A stretch of 64,000 bases of DNA. It comes from Lachnoanaerobaculum sanguinis. GTDB taxonomy: Bacteria; Bacillota; Clostridia; Lachnospirales; Lachnospiraceae. Each line of letters begins with the position of its first letter. Position 1 is the stretch's first letter. This document shows positions 8,748 to 18,452 of the stretch, one piece after another. The position numbers were made by a program, and so were the translations under genes. Under the pieces are notes generated by a model, which did no database searches, was not told the origin of the DNA, and saw only the letters and a program-made list of their open reading frames with translations. The stretch lies in assembly GCF_033242365.1 (NCBI RefSeq), contig NZ_BTHK01000007.1:98098-162097 (forward strand). The letters are read 5' to 3'.

Positions 8748-10488
8748 AAAATTATTCAGATATGTGCCGAATGAAAAATATATCGGATATATGTCAATTT
8801 TATTATCGAGTATTTCGGCATTCCTGGTGGTTTATGGATATTATTATATATTTCTACTTCTAAAAGAAGCGGTAGTAAAGGGAAATTATGAAAATGCAGG
8901 ATATTATTCTACAAAGATAGTTATCTGTTTAACTATAAGTGCGGTAATGTATTTGGTATCCGGCATTGTTTCACATAAGCTGGCATTCAGACTTGAAACA
9001 AACTTACGAAAAAGAGGAATTGAAGGACTTACAGATGCAAGCTTTCGATTTTTTGATCTGCATTCCTCAGGATATATAAGAAAAACTATAGATGACAATG
9101 CGGCAAAAACACATATGGCGGTAGCTCATATGTTGCCGGATAATTCACAGGCATTTCTGGTACCGATTTTTGCATTTATACTGGCATTTGCCATAAGTCT
9201 TAGAGTCGGAATCGTTATTATAGTTTTATCTGTTATAAGCGGACTTATATTGATGGGAATGATGGGCAATAAAGATTTTATGAAGCTTTATCAGACTTCA
9301 CTTGACAAACTGAGTTCTGAAACTGTGGAGTATATCAGAGGTATACAGGTAATAAAGATATTCGGTTCAAAACTTAGATCTTTTAAGGCATTACATGATT
9401 CTATTATGGAGTATTCAAAATACGCTTATGATTATTCTCTGTCTTGTAAAACACCCTATGTCATATATCAGCTGATATTTTTAGGATTGATTGCCATTAT
9501 AAGTATTCCGCTCAGCTTCTTTTTGATCGGTATAAAAGATCCTAAATTTATGGCTGTGGAGCTTATTATGATCTTTTTCTTAAGCGGTGTAATAATGGTC
9601 TCTTTTATGAAAATAATGTGGGCAAGCATGAATATCTATAATGCAAATTTTGCCATTGACAGTTTGGAAGAATTATATGAAAAGATGCAGGAGGATAAAC
9701 TCACATATGGAAACAGAGATCATTTTGACAATTTCAATATTGAATTTGAAAATGTGAGCTTTTCATATGGGGATAAAAAGGTTCTGGAAAACTTATCATT
9801 TTCATTAGAAGAGAAAAAAACTTATGCCTTAGTAGGGCATTCAGGTTCAGGAAAGTCAACTGTTGCAAAGCTTTTGTCAGGATTTTATAAGGTTGATAAG
9901 GGGGCAATAAAAATAGGTGGATATCCTCTTTCAGAATATACAAAGGAGGCAATCATAAGGAATATCTCGTTTGTATTCCAAGACAGCAAACTGTTTAAAA
10001 AATCTATATATGATAATGTAGCATTGGCTGATGAAAATGCGGGTAGAGATAAAGTAATGAAGGCTCTCAGTCTTGCAGGTTGTGATGAAATTATTGAAAA
10101 GTTTAAAGACAGGGAAAATACAATTATAGGTTCAAAGGGGGTGTATCTTTCAGGAGGTGAAAAACAAAGGATTGCTATTGCAAGGGCTATTTTGAAAAAT
10201 TCACCTATTGTAATTATGGATGAAGCGAGTGCGGCAATTGATGCCGATAATGAATACGAATTACAAAAAGCATTTAAAAATTTAATGCAGGATAAGACTG
10301 TTATAATGATTGCCCATAGGATGACAAGTATCAGAAATGTAGATGAAATAATAGTTTTGGAAAAGGGAAATGTAATAGAGCGAGGAGATAATGATTCATT
10401 AGTAAAAACCGGAGGGTTATACAGCAGACTCCTCAGTCTTTACGAAACTGCAAATGATTGGAGGGTGTCAAATGAAAAACTACTATAA
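8734..10488 (+). CDS. ABC transporter half-molecule, permease fused to ATPase (first of pair)
   Basis: 584-aa type-IV ABC half-transporter. About six membrane helices lie in residues 1-310. The ATPase domain follows, with Walker A GHSGSGKST, signature LSGGEKQRIAIARA and Walker B IVIMDEAS. It overlaps tetR by 14 nt and the second half-transporter by 17 nt, so the two probably form a heterodimer. Substrate and direction cannot be read from sequence. Pairs like this next to MptD-type ECF importers recall YbtPQ/IrtAB-like siderophore transport sets, so iron or another metal complex is my guess. Drug or peptide export is the alternative. Confidence 0.9.
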   Translation: MGVYKKLFRYVPNEKYIGYMSILLSSISAFLVVYGYYYIFLLLKEAVVKGNYENAGYYSTKIVICLTISAVMYLVSGIVSHKLAFRLETNLRKRGIEGLTDASFRFFDLHSSGYIRKTIDDNAAKTHMAVAHMLPDNSQAFLVPIFAFILAFAISLRVGIVIIVLSVISGLILMGMMGNKDFMKLYQTSLDKLSSETVEYIRGIQVIKIFGSKLRSFKALHDSIMEYSKYAYDYSLSCKTPYVIYQLIFLGLIAIISIPLSFFLIGIKDPKFMAVELIMIFFLSGVIMVSFMKIMWASMNIYNANFAIDSLEELYEKMQEDKLTYGNRDHFDNFNIEFENVSFSYGDKKVLENLSFSLEEKKTYALVGHSGSGKSTVAKLLSGFYKVDKGAIKIGGYPLSEYTKEAIIRNISFVFQDSKLFKKSIYDNVALADENAGRDKVMKALSLAGCDEIIEKFKDRENTIIGSKGVYLSGGEKQRIAIARAILKNSPIVIMDEASAAIDADNEYELQKAFKNLMQDKTVIMIAHRMTSIRNVDEIIVLEKGNVIERGDNDSLVKTGGLYSRLLSLYETANDWRVSNEKLL

Positions 10489-12193
10489 GAAAAGATATGC
10501 TCTCTCAGAACAGGGTGCAAAAAATCTTACAAAAGCAACGATATATTGTTTTTTGACATATTGTATCAACCTTGGTCCGATGTTTATTTTAATGGGACTT
10601 ATTAATCAGTTGGTCTTGGGAAATGTATCAAGCACCTTGCAGTATATTGTTATGGCAATACTTACTTTGATATTTATGTATATTTTATTATCAGAAGAAT
10701 ATGTAAGCCTTTATAATTCCACCTATAAAGAATCGGCAAATTTGAGAAAGGGAATAGCAGAGAATCTGGCACAGCTTCCGCTGGCTTATTTTTCAAAGCA
10801 CGATCTCTCCGACCTTTCACAAACGATAATGTCTGATGTGGAAAGGGTAGAGCATTCTATGAGCCATTCCATACCAAAGGTTGTGGCTATGTGGTTATTC
10901 TTTCCTCTGATGGGACTTATTATGCTTATTGGAAACTGGAAGCTTGGACTTGCAGCAATTATTCCCACTCTTTTAAGCTTTATGATCAATCCTTTGGCAA
11001 AACAGAAGGAAGTTTCAGAGTACAGCAGGTACTTTAATGTGCTAAGAGATAATTCAGAGCTTTTTCAAGAAACAATAGAGTTACAACAGGAGATAAGCAG
11101 CTTTAATCAAGCTGATAAGGTGAAGAAAAACCTGTATAAAAAGATGGAAGAGAGCGAGAGGATACATCTTAATGTAGAGATAGTTCCAATGCTGGCGGTA
11201 GGTATATCTTCATCTCTCTCATATATAAGCCTTGCAGTAGTATTGGCTGTCGGAATACAGTTACTTATTCACAATGAGATTAGCCTTTTATATCTGATAG
11301 GATACCTGATAGGAGCAATAAAGGTTAAAGAACTTTTTGATGTTTCAAGGGAAGGAATGACCGAAATGTCCTATATTGAACCTGCAATTGTAAGAATAAA
11401 GGAGATAAAAAATGCAGCGCTTCAAGAGGGTGAAGATACAGACCTTTCAAGCTATGATATAGAATTTAAAAACGTTTCATTTGCTTATAATAAAGATGCA
11501 AAGGTATTAAAAGATGTGAGTTTTACGGCAAAGCAGGGTGAGGTTACAGCTTTGGTAGGTATATCGGGTTCCGGTAAAACTTCCGTACTAAGACTTATAT
11601 CAAGGCTGTATGACTATGATACCGGAAGTATCTTAATAGACGGAAAGGATATCAAAAATATATCTACAGAATCATTGTTTAAGAATGTCTCAATAGTATT
11701 TCAGGATGTGACTTTGTTTAATACAAGCATTATGGAAAATATTCGTTTGGGCAGGGAGAGTGCAACAGATGAGGAAGTAAAGGAAGCGGCCAGGCTTGCA
11801 AACTGTATGGATTTTATCGAAAAATTGCCGGATGGATTTAATACTCTGATTGGAGAAAACGGTGCTGAATTATCAGGTGGAGAAAGACAGAGAATTTCTA
11901 TTGCAAGAGCATTTCTAAAGGATGCACCTGTTTTGATATTGGATGAGATATCGGCAAGCCTTGATGTGGACAATGAAAAGAAGATACAGGACAGTTTAAA
12001 TAAGCTTATTAAGGACAAAACGGTTATTATTATCTCTCACAGATTAAAATCAATAGAAAATGTGAATAAGATTGTGGTAATAGATGAGGGAGTTGTTGAG
12101 ACATCAGGAAATCATGATGAGCTTATAAAAGATTCAAAGGTATATAAAAACTTGATTGAAAAGACAAAATTAGCGGAAGCATTTAATTATTAG
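10472..12193 (+). CDS. ABC transporter half-molecule, permease fused to ATPase (second of pair)
   Basis: 573-aa partner of the preceding half-transporter. I start it at ATG 10472, which has GGAGGG (10460-10465) at good spacing. An in-frame ATG at 10454 has no ribosome binding site. The N-terminal membrane domain covers about 1-310. The ATPase has Walker A GISGSGKTS, signature LSGGERQRISIARA and Walker B VLILDEIS. The signature and Walker motifs look intact in both partners, so both ATP sites may be active. The next gene begins 9 nt downstream. Confidence 0.9.
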   Translation: MKNYYKKRYALSEQGAKNLTKATIYCFLTYCINLGPMFILMGLINQLVLGNVSSTLQYIVMAILTLIFMYILLSEEYVSLYNSTYKESANLRKGIAENLAQLPLAYFSKHDLSDLSQTIMSDVERVEHSMSHSIPKVVAMWLFFPLMGLIMLIGNWKLGLAAIIPTLLSFMINPLAKQKEVSEYSRYFNVLRDNSELFQETIELQQEISSFNQADKVKKNLYKKMEESERIHLNVEIVPMLAVGISSSLSYISLAVVLAVGIQLLIHNEISLLYLIGYLIGAIKVKELFDVSREGMTEMSYIEPAIVRIKEIKNAALQEGEDTDLSSYDIEFKNVSFAYNKDAKVLKDVSFTAKQGEVTALVGISGSGKTSVLRLISRLYDYDTGSILIDGKDIKNISTESLFKNVSIVFQDVTLFNTSIMENIRLGRESATDEEVKEAARLANCMDFIEKLPDGFNTLIGENGAELSGGERQRISIARAFLKDAPVLILDEISASLDVDNEKKIQDSLNKLIKDKTVIIISHRLKSIENVNKIVVIDEGVVETSGNHDELIKDSKVYKNLIEKTKLAEAFNY

Positions 12194-12202
12194 GGGGAAG
12201 AT

Positions 12203-12784
12203 ATGAAAGAGAAAAAGCTGAAAATAAAGGATCTGGTGACTATAGGTGTATTTGCTGTTATATATTTTGTAGTTACTTTTGCCGTTGGAATGATTGGAGT
12301 TATTCCGATTTTATTCCTGATATATCCTACAATACTGGGAATTGTTAGCGGAACTGTTGTTATGTTATTTATGGCTAAAGTACAAAAACCTTGGGCATTG
12401 TTTATTTTCGGAATGCTGTCACCTCTTATTATGCTTGTGGGAGGCCATACCTATGTAATTTTACTTCATGCATTTGCAGTAATGATTATAGCCGAGTTGA
12501 TAAGAAGAATCGGTCATTATAATTCATTTAAATACAATATGCTTTCATTCGCAATATTTAATACCTGGATTTGCGGTTCACTTATGCAAATGTTATGGGC
12601 AAGGGAGAAATACATTGAGTTATCTATGATGATGGGCAAGGAGTATGTAGATATTTTGATAAAACTTATTACTTATCAGCATATGGCTTTGGTTTATCTT
12701 GGTGCTATAATCGGAGGACTTATAGGCGCAAATATCGGAAGAGTATTACTGAAAAAGCATTTTATAAAAGCAGGTATAGTTTGA
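12203..12784 (+). CDS. MptD/Trep_Strep-type ECF transporter S component, copy 1
   Basis: 193-aa membrane protein with five or six hydrophobic segments. It matches the MptD (Trep_Strep) family of putative ECF S components, the substrate-binding membrane subunits of energy-coupling-factor importers. AGGGGGAAG precedes the start. It is followed 20 nt later by a close paralogue; the two share long identical stretches such as KEK/QKLKIKDLVTIGVFAVIY and SFKYNMLSFAIFNTWICGS. They diverge mainly around residues 68-90, a possible substrate loop. The substrate is unknown. Confidence 0.85.
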   Translation: MKEKKLKIKDLVTIGVFAVIYFVVTFAVGMIGVIPILFLIYPTILGIVSGTVVMLFMAKVQKPWALFIFGMLSPLIMLVGGHTYVILLHAFAVMIIAELIRRIGHYNSFKYNMLSFAIFNTWICGSLMQMLWAREKYIELSMMMGKEYVDILIKLITYQHMALVYLGAIIGGLIGANIGRVLLKKHFIKAGIV

Positions 12785-12804
12785 TGTATTATTAGGAGGG
12801 AAAT

Positions 12805-13386
12805 ATGAAAGAGCAAAAGCTGAAAATAAAGGATCTGGTGACTATCGGTGTATTTGCAGTTATATATGTGGTGATTATATTTGCTTTGGGAATGATAGGA
12901 TTTTTACCTGTTTTATATCTGGTATATCCTGCACTACTCGGTATTGTAAGCGGAACTGTTATTATGTTGTTTATGGCAAAGGTACAAAAACCTTGGGCGT
13001 TGCTGATACTTGGAATGCTTACATCTGTTTTTATGATGGTAGAAGGAAATACCTATTTACTTATTATACATTCATTCGTGGTGATGCTTATAGCCGAGTT
13101 GATAAGAAGAGTAGGTAATTACAATTCATTTAAATACAATATGCTTTCGTTTGCAATATTTAATACCTGGATTTGCGGTTCACTTATGCAAATGTTATGG
13201 GCAAGAGAAAAATATATTGAAATAGCAATGGTTATGGGTGAGGAGTATGTGAATGCTTTGATAAAGCTGGTCACATATCCACATATGGCATTGGTTTATC
13301 TGGGTGCTATATTAGGCGGACTTATAGGAGCGAATATAGGAAGAATATTACTAAAAAAACATTTTATAAAGGCAGGTATAATTTGA
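12805..13386 (+). CDS. MptD/Trep_Strep-type ECF transporter S component, copy 2 (tandem duplicate)
   Basis: 193 aa, the same length as copy 1 and roughly three-quarters identical by eye, with no gaps needed. A good ribosome binding site (AGGAGGG) precedes it. Its TGA overlaps the ATG of ecfT. Two S components sharing one T subunit and ATPase could widen or switch substrate range. Recent tandem duplication is the simplest origin. Confidence 0.85.
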   Translation: MKEQKLKIKDLVTIGVFAVIYVVIIFALGMIGFLPVLYLVYPALLGIVSGTVIMLFMAKVQKPWALLILGMLTSVFMMVEGNTYLLIIHSFVVMLIAELIRRVGNYNSFKYNMLSFAIFNTWICGSLMQMLWAREKYIEIAMVMGEEYVNALIKLVTYPHMALVYLGAILGGLIGANIGRILLKKHFIKAGII

Positions 13387-14078
13387 TGTATTACATCAAT
13401 GACAAAAGACTAAATCCAAATCCTATAACCAAGTTTTTTGTTGTAATGTTACTTGGGTTTACTGTAGTACATTCTATAAATCACTATTTGGAAATAGCTG
13501 CTGTATTAGTGATATCTATTATGTACCTTATCAATGGATTTAGAAGAGAGGCAATAAAAAATATACTGGTATTTGGTGTATTGTTATTTGTACCGAGTTT
13601 TAGTGCTTTGGCAAAGCTTCCCATATTTATAATGATGATGCTTTCATTACCGGCTATATTTCGTATGTTCTATCTTCCTTTTGCAGCAGGTGAATTTATG
13701 ATCAAGACTTCTGATGTCGGAAGTATTATCTCATCAATGGATGCTTTAAAAATACCAAAGGAAGTTTCTGTACCTATAGCCGTAATGTTCAGGTTCTTCC
13801 CTTCATTTGCTGAGGAGAAAAATAACATTATGATGGCAATGAGAATAAGGGGAATAGAAACAAAAAATCCTGTTAAATATCTTGAATATATTGCTGTACC
13901 CCTGCTTATTATTTCATCAAATATTGCAGATGATATTGCAAAGGCTGCGGAAACAAAATGCATTGCAAATCCTGTAAAGAAAACAAGGTACATAAAAGTA
14001 AAAATTCATTTGATCGATTTTATTTATGCTTTCACAATGACAATTATAGTGGTGGGAGGTCTTATATGCTTACGTTAG
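13386..14078 (+). CDS. ecfT: ECF transporter transmembrane component EcfT
   Basis: 230-aa CbiQ/EcfT-type scaffold subunit that couples ATPase motion to the S component. The start is ATG 13386, overlapping the preceding stop (TGATG); a TTG three bases earlier is unlikely. There are several membrane helices. Near residues 150-185 is an EcfT-style cytoplasmic coupling region (AMRIRGIETKNP, then DDIAKAAETK), containing the A-R-G element that docks into the ATPase grooves. It overlaps the ATPase gene by 13 nt, so translation is coupled. Confidence 0.87.
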   Translation: MYYINDKRLNPNPITKFFVVMLLGFTVVHSINHYLEIAAVLVISIMYLINGFRREAIKNILVFGVLLFVPSFSALAKLPIFIMMMLSLPAIFRMFYLPFAAGEFMIKTSDVGSIISSMDALKIPKEVSVPIAVMFRFFPSFAEEKNNIMMAMRIRGIETKNPVKYLEYIAVPLLIISSNIADDIAKAAETKCIANPVKKTRYIKVKIHLIDFIYAFTMTIIVVGGLICLR

Positions 14079-15445
14079 AGAATCTATCACTGTTTTACGA
14101 ACAGGATAAAAAAGTACTTGATAATATCAACTTAATCGTAGCGGACGGTGAATGTGTTCTTCTTACCGGAGAGAGCGGAAGCGGAAAATCCTCTATTGTA
14201 AATTCTATAAACGGTCTGGCTTTTGAATATGAAAATGCCAAATTTAGCGGCAACATAAAGGTTGACAATAAAGATTTAAAGGGAATGGAGCTTTATGAAA
14301 TATCTCTGATGATATCCAGCGTTTTCCAAAACCCAAAGACACATTTTTTCAATGTAGATACAACACTTGAACTGTTATTTTATCTTGAAAACATAGGTCT
14401 TGATAGAAAAGAAATGGAAAACCGTATGGAAGATATGCTGAAGCTCTTTCCTATAAGGCATCTACTGGGGCGTAGTATATTTGAACTCTCGGGCGGTGAA
14501 AAGCAGATTCTTTGTGTGGCGGCCTGCTATATTTCCGGTTGTAAGATAATAGTACTGGATGAACCTTCATCAAATCTGGATGATAAATATATTGATATAT
14601 TAAAAGAAATGCTGCAGATACTAAAGAATAAGGGTATAACACTTATCATTGCAGAGCATAGAATCTATTATTTAACGGATTTGGCAGATCGAATTATTCT
14701 TGTTAGAAAAGGAGAGCTTTTTAAGGAGCTTACAAAAGATGAACTATTAAACGCCGAAAGACAACTCGGACTTCGCTCTGCAACAAAAACAGACTTAAAG
14801 GTCCAAAGGAATTCCGTCGGAAATGATTTGACTGTTAAAAAACTTGAGTACAAATTTAAAGACGGTTTCAAACTAAAGATAAATGATATTTCATTTGGTC
14901 TTGGAAATATTTACGGTATTACCGGAAAAAACGGCTGCGGTAAATCTACATTCATAAGAGTAATGACAGGCCTTGATGATAAGGGAAAGAGTGAGATAAT
15001 ATTTAACGGGAAAACTCTGAACAAAAAAGACAGACTGAAAAATTCATCCTTGGTTATGCAGGATGTTAATCATCAGCTTTTCACGGATTCTGTAGAGGAG
15101 GAAATAAAACTTGGGGTTAAGGATTTGTCGCAGGACAGATTAGATAAGGTCCTATATGGTCTTGAACTTACAGAATTAAAGGACAGACATCCTATGAGCC
15201 TTTCAGGTGGACAAAAACAAAGAGTGGCCATTGCCTCAGTTCTATGCAAAAATTCAAGATTTATATTTTTTGATGAGCCCACAAGCGGTATGGATTATAA
15301 GAACATGATAAAAATTTCAAAGCTGATAAAGGAGATGAGTACTAAAGATAATATTATATTTATTGTTTCCCACGATATTGAATTTTTAAATGAAACCGCA
15401 GACAGTATACTGTGTCTGGAAGAATTTAAGACCCTAGAATCCTAA
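14066..15445 (+). CDS. ECF transporter ATPase, two ATPase domains fused
   Basis: 459-aa protein with two complete ABC ATPase domains in one chain, standing in for separate EcfA and EcfA' subunits. Domain 1 has Walker A GESGSGKSS (35-43), LSGGEKQIL and LDEPSSNL. Domain 2 has ITGKNGCGKST, LSGGQKQRVAIASV and FDEPTSGM. I use ATG 14066 (MLTLENLSLF), preceded by GGGAGGT; the upstream in-frame extension reads through ecfT and has no ribosome binding site. Last gene of the tetR operon. Fused double ATPases are common in MptD-linked ECF systems. Confidence 0.9.
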   Translation: MLTLENLSLFYEQDKKVLDNINLIVADGECVLLTGESGSGKSSIVNSINGLAFEYENAKFSGNIKVDNKDLKGMELYEISLMISSVFQNPKTHFFNVDTTLELLFYLENIGLDRKEMENRMEDMLKLFPIRHLLGRSIFELSGGEKQILCVAACYISGCKIIVLDEPSSNLDDKYIDILKEMLQILKNKGITLIIAEHRIYYLTDLADRIILVRKGELFKELTKDELLNAERQLGLRSATKTDLKVQRNSVGNDLTVKKLEYKFKDGFKLKINDISFGLGNIYGITGKNGCGKSTFIRVMTGLDDKGKSEIIFNGKTLNKKDRLKNSSLVMQDVNHQLFTDSVEEEIKLGVKDLSQDRLDKVLYGLELTELKDRHPMSLSGGQKQRVAIASVLCKNSRFIFFDEPTSGMDYKNMIKISKLIKEMSTKDNIIFIVSHDIEFLNETADSILCLEEFKTLES

Positions 15446-15508
15446 AATTAAAGTATTAGAATCATTTATTATTAAACAAAACTTTAAAAACTGTAGTTTA
15501 ATATATGA

Positions 15509-15514
15509 TATAAT
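15509..15514 (+). promoter_or_regulatory. Extended -10 promoter of the DUF6440 gene
   Basis: TATAAT preceded by TGA gives an extended -10. No clear -35 is visible. The same 13-mer TATGATATAATCA recurs at the pyridoxamine kinase promoter near 39798-39810. Confidence 0.6.
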
Positions 15515-15539
15515 CAAAAAAAACATCGGAGGATACTTT

Positions 15540-15719
15540 ATGGATCGTTTCAAGAAAGTTTACAGACAGGGAGTAATAGAAGTACTTGAAGTCTGGGTTG
15601 ATACGGAGACAGGTGTAAACTATTTATGTAAAGCAGGTGGATACGCAGGCGGTTTGACTGTTTTACTTGATAAAGACGGAAAGCCTGTAGTAACACATGA
15701 CATTAAAGAAGGTTTATAA
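15540..15719 (+). CDS. Small DUF6440 family protein
   Basis: 59-aa protein (MDRFKKVYRQG, then TGVNYLCKAGGYAGGL and LLDKDGKPVV), which I recognise as DUF6440, a small soluble family of unknown function. CGGAGGA precedes the ATG at good spacing. It is monocistronic, with its own promoter, and is followed by a terminator shared with a convergent gene. Confidence 0.85.
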   Translation: MDRFKKVYRQGVIEVLEVWVDTETGVNYLCKAGGYAGGLTVLLDKDGKPVVTHDIKEGL

Positions 15720-15726
15720 ATAAAAG

Positions 15727-15762
15727 CTGTAGCGGAAGGGTAGCTTCTACTACAGTTTTTTA
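15727..15762 (+). terminator. Terminator between DUF6440 gene and convergent membrane gene
   Basis: CTGTAGCGGAAG pairs with CTTCTACTACAG (one mismatch, one G-T) around GGTAG, followed by TTTTTTAT. It may act in both directions, since the downstream gene converges on it. Confidence 0.85.
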
Positions 15763-15765
15763 TTT

Positions 15766-16791
15766 CTATTCCCATATTGTATGCTGTGCTCTCACACCAT
15801 ATTTATCAGGTTTATAAAGTGAATCAAAATCAGCTTCCACACTGTATCTTTTCCATATAACATAGTCGGAAGTCTGAATCTTAAGTGTAAATGAAATATC
15901 ATTCCTTACTTCTTCATATTCAATCGGATGTAGTGAAAAAATATCCGTCAAATCTTTTTCTCTAAAGTCATCTATACTCAGTTTAGACAGGTCGGTATTA
16001 TTAAATTTAACTTCTGATAAAGCTTCACTGTCTGCCGGAATCCTATAATAAGTTATTGTACAGTTTTTTAGTTTATCGCTATCTTTTAATGTAGGAGTAA
16101 CACTTACAAAACCGTAGGATTTATCATCACGAAATATTTCCAAAAGTTCACCATAATAAAAGTGGTCATTACGATTGTTTACTATTTCACTGTCTGCAGA
16201 CTTTTCCGAGAAGTAAAAGCCGTCAGACAAAAGAGCGGATGCCTTTGTTTCGCCGACAATTATATTGCTTGTATTTATTTGTACTACGACCGGCTTTTCG
16301 GGAAAACCTATCATAGATATAAAAAGGGTAAGGGTAAAATTTGTTATAAACAGTCCGGCTATAACAGCATTTGAAGCTGAGTAGAGTCGAAATATTTTAT
16401 TTTTATGATTGCTTATAAGTCCTGAAATAAGCTGAATGAGATGATAAAATACCAAGCTTATTACTGCAAGTCCAAGCTGAAATCTTAAACATCTATAAAG
16501 TGACAAGGTAAAATTATTCGTCATGTAAAACATAATGCCTATGCAGGAGATATTTGCCAAAATATACACGAAGAAAAATAATAATACCGCTTTTAGTGCC
16601 TCAGATTCGGTAATATCATCATAGTCTATATGTATTCTACCTTGAAAGCCCTGTCCGATATTGTACATCCATTTTGGAACCTCCTTACCGGCAGCTACTG
16701 CAATTATCAGCCTTAAAAACATATAGATTGTTAATATAAAGCATAGTAAAACCAAAAGACCAAAAATTAATGCGAATACAGTAAATCCCAT
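15766..16791 (-). CDS. Unknown 341-aa membrane protein, family copy 1
   Basis: I do not recognise this family. It has four hydrophobic segments at about residues 4-32, 68-90, 103-125 and 142-162, then a soluble C-terminal domain of about 175 residues. That domain has motifs kept in all three copies of the window: VGETKASxLL, a DADSEIVN-like element, the YGELxE region, SDKLKNCTIT, and the very C-terminal QHTIWE. This copy has SADSEIVNNRNDH. A GGGGG ribosome binding site precedes it. It lies 12 nt downstream of copy 2 on the same strand, so the two are probably cotranscribed. The fixed C-terminal WE suggests a structural or recognition role. Confidence 0.8.
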   Translation of the reverse strand: MGFTVFALIFGLLVLLCFILTIYMFLRLIIAVAAGKEVPKWMYNIGQGFQGRIHIDYDDITESEALKAVLLFFFVYILANISCIGIMFYMTNNFTLSLYRCLRFQLGLAVISLVFYHLIQLISGLISNHKNKIFRLYSASNAVIAGLFITNFTLTLFISMIGFPEKPVVVQINTSNIIVGETKASALLSDGFYFSEKSADSEIVNNRNDHFYYGELLEIFRDDKSYGFVSVTPTLKDSDKLKNCTITYYRIPADSEALSEVKFNNTDLSKLSIDDFREKDLTDIFSLHPIEYEEVRNDISFTLKIQTSDYVIWKRYSVEADFDSLYKPDKYGVRAQHTIWE

Positions 16792-16803
16792 TTTATTCCC
16801 CCA

Positions 16804-17829
16804 TTATTCCCAAATAGTATGCTGTGCCCTGACACCATAATGGTGTACTGAGCCATTTTCAAAAAAATCTGCCTCAATGCTATAACTTTTCCACAGTGAG
16901 TACCCTACAGTTTGCAGTTTTAAGGTATACAAAGGACTGCGTTTATACTGATTATAATTATAAGGCTTTATTGAAAAGATGTCAGCTATATCTTTGTATT
17001 CAAAATCCTGAATACTCAATTCGGACAGAGTTGCATCACTAACTTTTACCTGAGATAAAACCTCACTGTCACCCGGTATCTCATAATATGTTATGGTGCA
17101 ATTTTCGAGTTTATCGGAATTCTTAAATGTAGGAGTAATGCTCATAAATCCATAAGATTTTCCGTCACGAAGCAATTCTACAAGTTCACCATAGTGAAGT
17201 TGGCTGTTTCGTTTATTTACAATTTCACTGTCTGCATCTTTACCGTAAAAGGTAAAGCCGTCTGCTAAAAGAGAGGAGGCTTTTGTTTCGCCTATTACCA
17301 CAGTGCTGTTATCTATTTGTATATTTATAGGTTTTTCAGGAAATCCTACCCTGAGCATCCATAGAGTATAGACAAGCGCAGTTACAAATATTCCTGCCAT
17401 TACAGCATTTGTTGGTGAGTAGAGTGGCCTGTAATTTCCCAATATATGAGATACAAAAAATAAAATCAGTTTTACTATAAAGTAGAATAACATTGCTATC
17501 AAAACAACTACGACCTGCAAGCCTATGCATATATAAAATGCTTTCTTGGAATTTTGTGTTTGATAATACATTACAAAATAGAAAAAAATATTGGCTAAAA
17601 TAAAACAAAGGATAAAAAAATTGGTATCCCATAATGCCGCAGGTTCTGTAAAATCCTCGTAATTGATATTGATTTTACTTTTAAATGCCTGTCCAATCTT
17701 GTACATCCAATTTGGAACCTCAGTATAAGTACTTACAGCTATTACCAGTTTTATGTACATATAAACTGTGAATATAAGGAGTATCAATATAAGTATAGCA
17801 AGTGCTATGGAAATTATAAAAAAAGCCAT
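16804..17829 (-). CDS. Unknown 341-aa membrane protein, family copy 2
   Basis: Same length, membrane layout and C-terminal QHTIWE as the neighbouring copy, with clear divergence in the helices and better conservation in the soluble half (VGFPEKPINIQI, IGETKASSLLADGF). GGGGAG lies ahead of the start. First gene of a two-gene minus-strand unit. A third copy is at 25942-26967. Function unknown; the tandem duplication and equal length indicate selection to keep it intact. Confidence 0.8.
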   Translation of the reverse strand: MAFFIISIALAILILILLIFTVYMYIKLVIAVSTYTEVPNWMYKIGQAFKSKININYEDFTEPAALWDTNFFILCFILANIFFYFVMYYQTQNSKKAFYICIGLQVVVVLIAMLFYFIVKLILFFVSHILGNYRPLYSPTNAVMAGIFVTALVYTLWMLRVGFPEKPINIQIDNSTVVIGETKASSLLADGFTFYGKDADSEIVNKRNSQLHYGELVELLRDGKSYGFMSITPTFKNSDKLENCTITYYEIPGDSEVLSQVKVSDATLSELSIQDFEYKDIADIFSIKPYNYNQYKRSPLYTLKLQTVGYSLWKSYSIEADFFENGSVHHYGVRAQHTIWE

Positions 17830-17922
17830 TGTAGCTCCCCTTTTTAAATTAAAAGTTGTATACTCGTATTATATCATTTTGTTGTAAAATTTACGATATT
17901 TAATACTTTTATGGGGAGGAAT

Positions 17923-18306
17923 ATGGCTGTTTCATATTTTATTTATGTGACTGATAAAGAAAATACCGGTTTTAATTTAGAGAAGTTTAATAATGATATT
18001 AAACAAAGATTTCCTAAAGTCGGTATTTCGGTAAAGGATGATGAGAAATGTCGGTACAATATTTGTTGGGAAGACTACGAAGATGAGTATGAGTTTGAAC
18101 TTTGGATGCTAAGGGATAGAAGTGTATTAATGATAAATTATTTCAACTCAAAGAACAGGATCTATGATTATGCGGAGTTTATAAAATGGCTCAGAAGCTA
18201 CTTCCCTTATGAAAAGGAAGTTTTATTATGTGATGAGGGATATAGTAAAACTATTGTATTAAGTGAGGTAGTAGAGATAGAGGATATTTTGGAGATACTG
18301 GAGTAG
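17923..18306 (+). CDS. Small acidic orphan protein (immunity-like)
   Basis: 127-aa acidic soluble protein that I do not recognise. I choose ATG 17923 (MAVSYFIYVTDKEN) because GGGGAGG lies just upstream. The ATG at 17911 has no ribosome binding site and itself overlaps GGGGAGG. Its size, acidity, single-domain look and position in a patch of similar small genes resemble immunity proteins of contact-dependent or polymorphic toxins. No toxin gene is visible in the window, so this is only a suggestion. It is divergent from the 341-aa membrane pair. Confidence 0.7.
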   Translation: MAVSYFIYVTDKENTGFNLEKFNNDIKQRFPKVGISVKDDEKCRYNICWEDYEDEYEFELWMLRDRSVLMINYFNSKNRIYDYAEFIKWLRSYFPYEKEVLLCDEGYSKTIVLSEVVEIEDILEILE

Positions 18307-18361
18307 GAGCATTATTGTTAAAACATACCGGATATATATCATATTACGTATAGGTTTACAG

Positions 18362-18390
18362 TTGAGAAATTCAGATATATGAAGTATGAT
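18362..18390 (+). promoter_or_regulatory. Promoter of the helicase-HNH gene pair
   Basis: TTGAGA (18362-18367), a 17-bp spacer and TATGAT (18385-18390), about 60 bp before the start codon. Confidence 0.6.
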
Positions 18391-18452
18391 AGGAATGCCA
18401 ATTAATATATAAATAAGATTAAATTAATAAATTTATAATGGAGGAAATGGGA

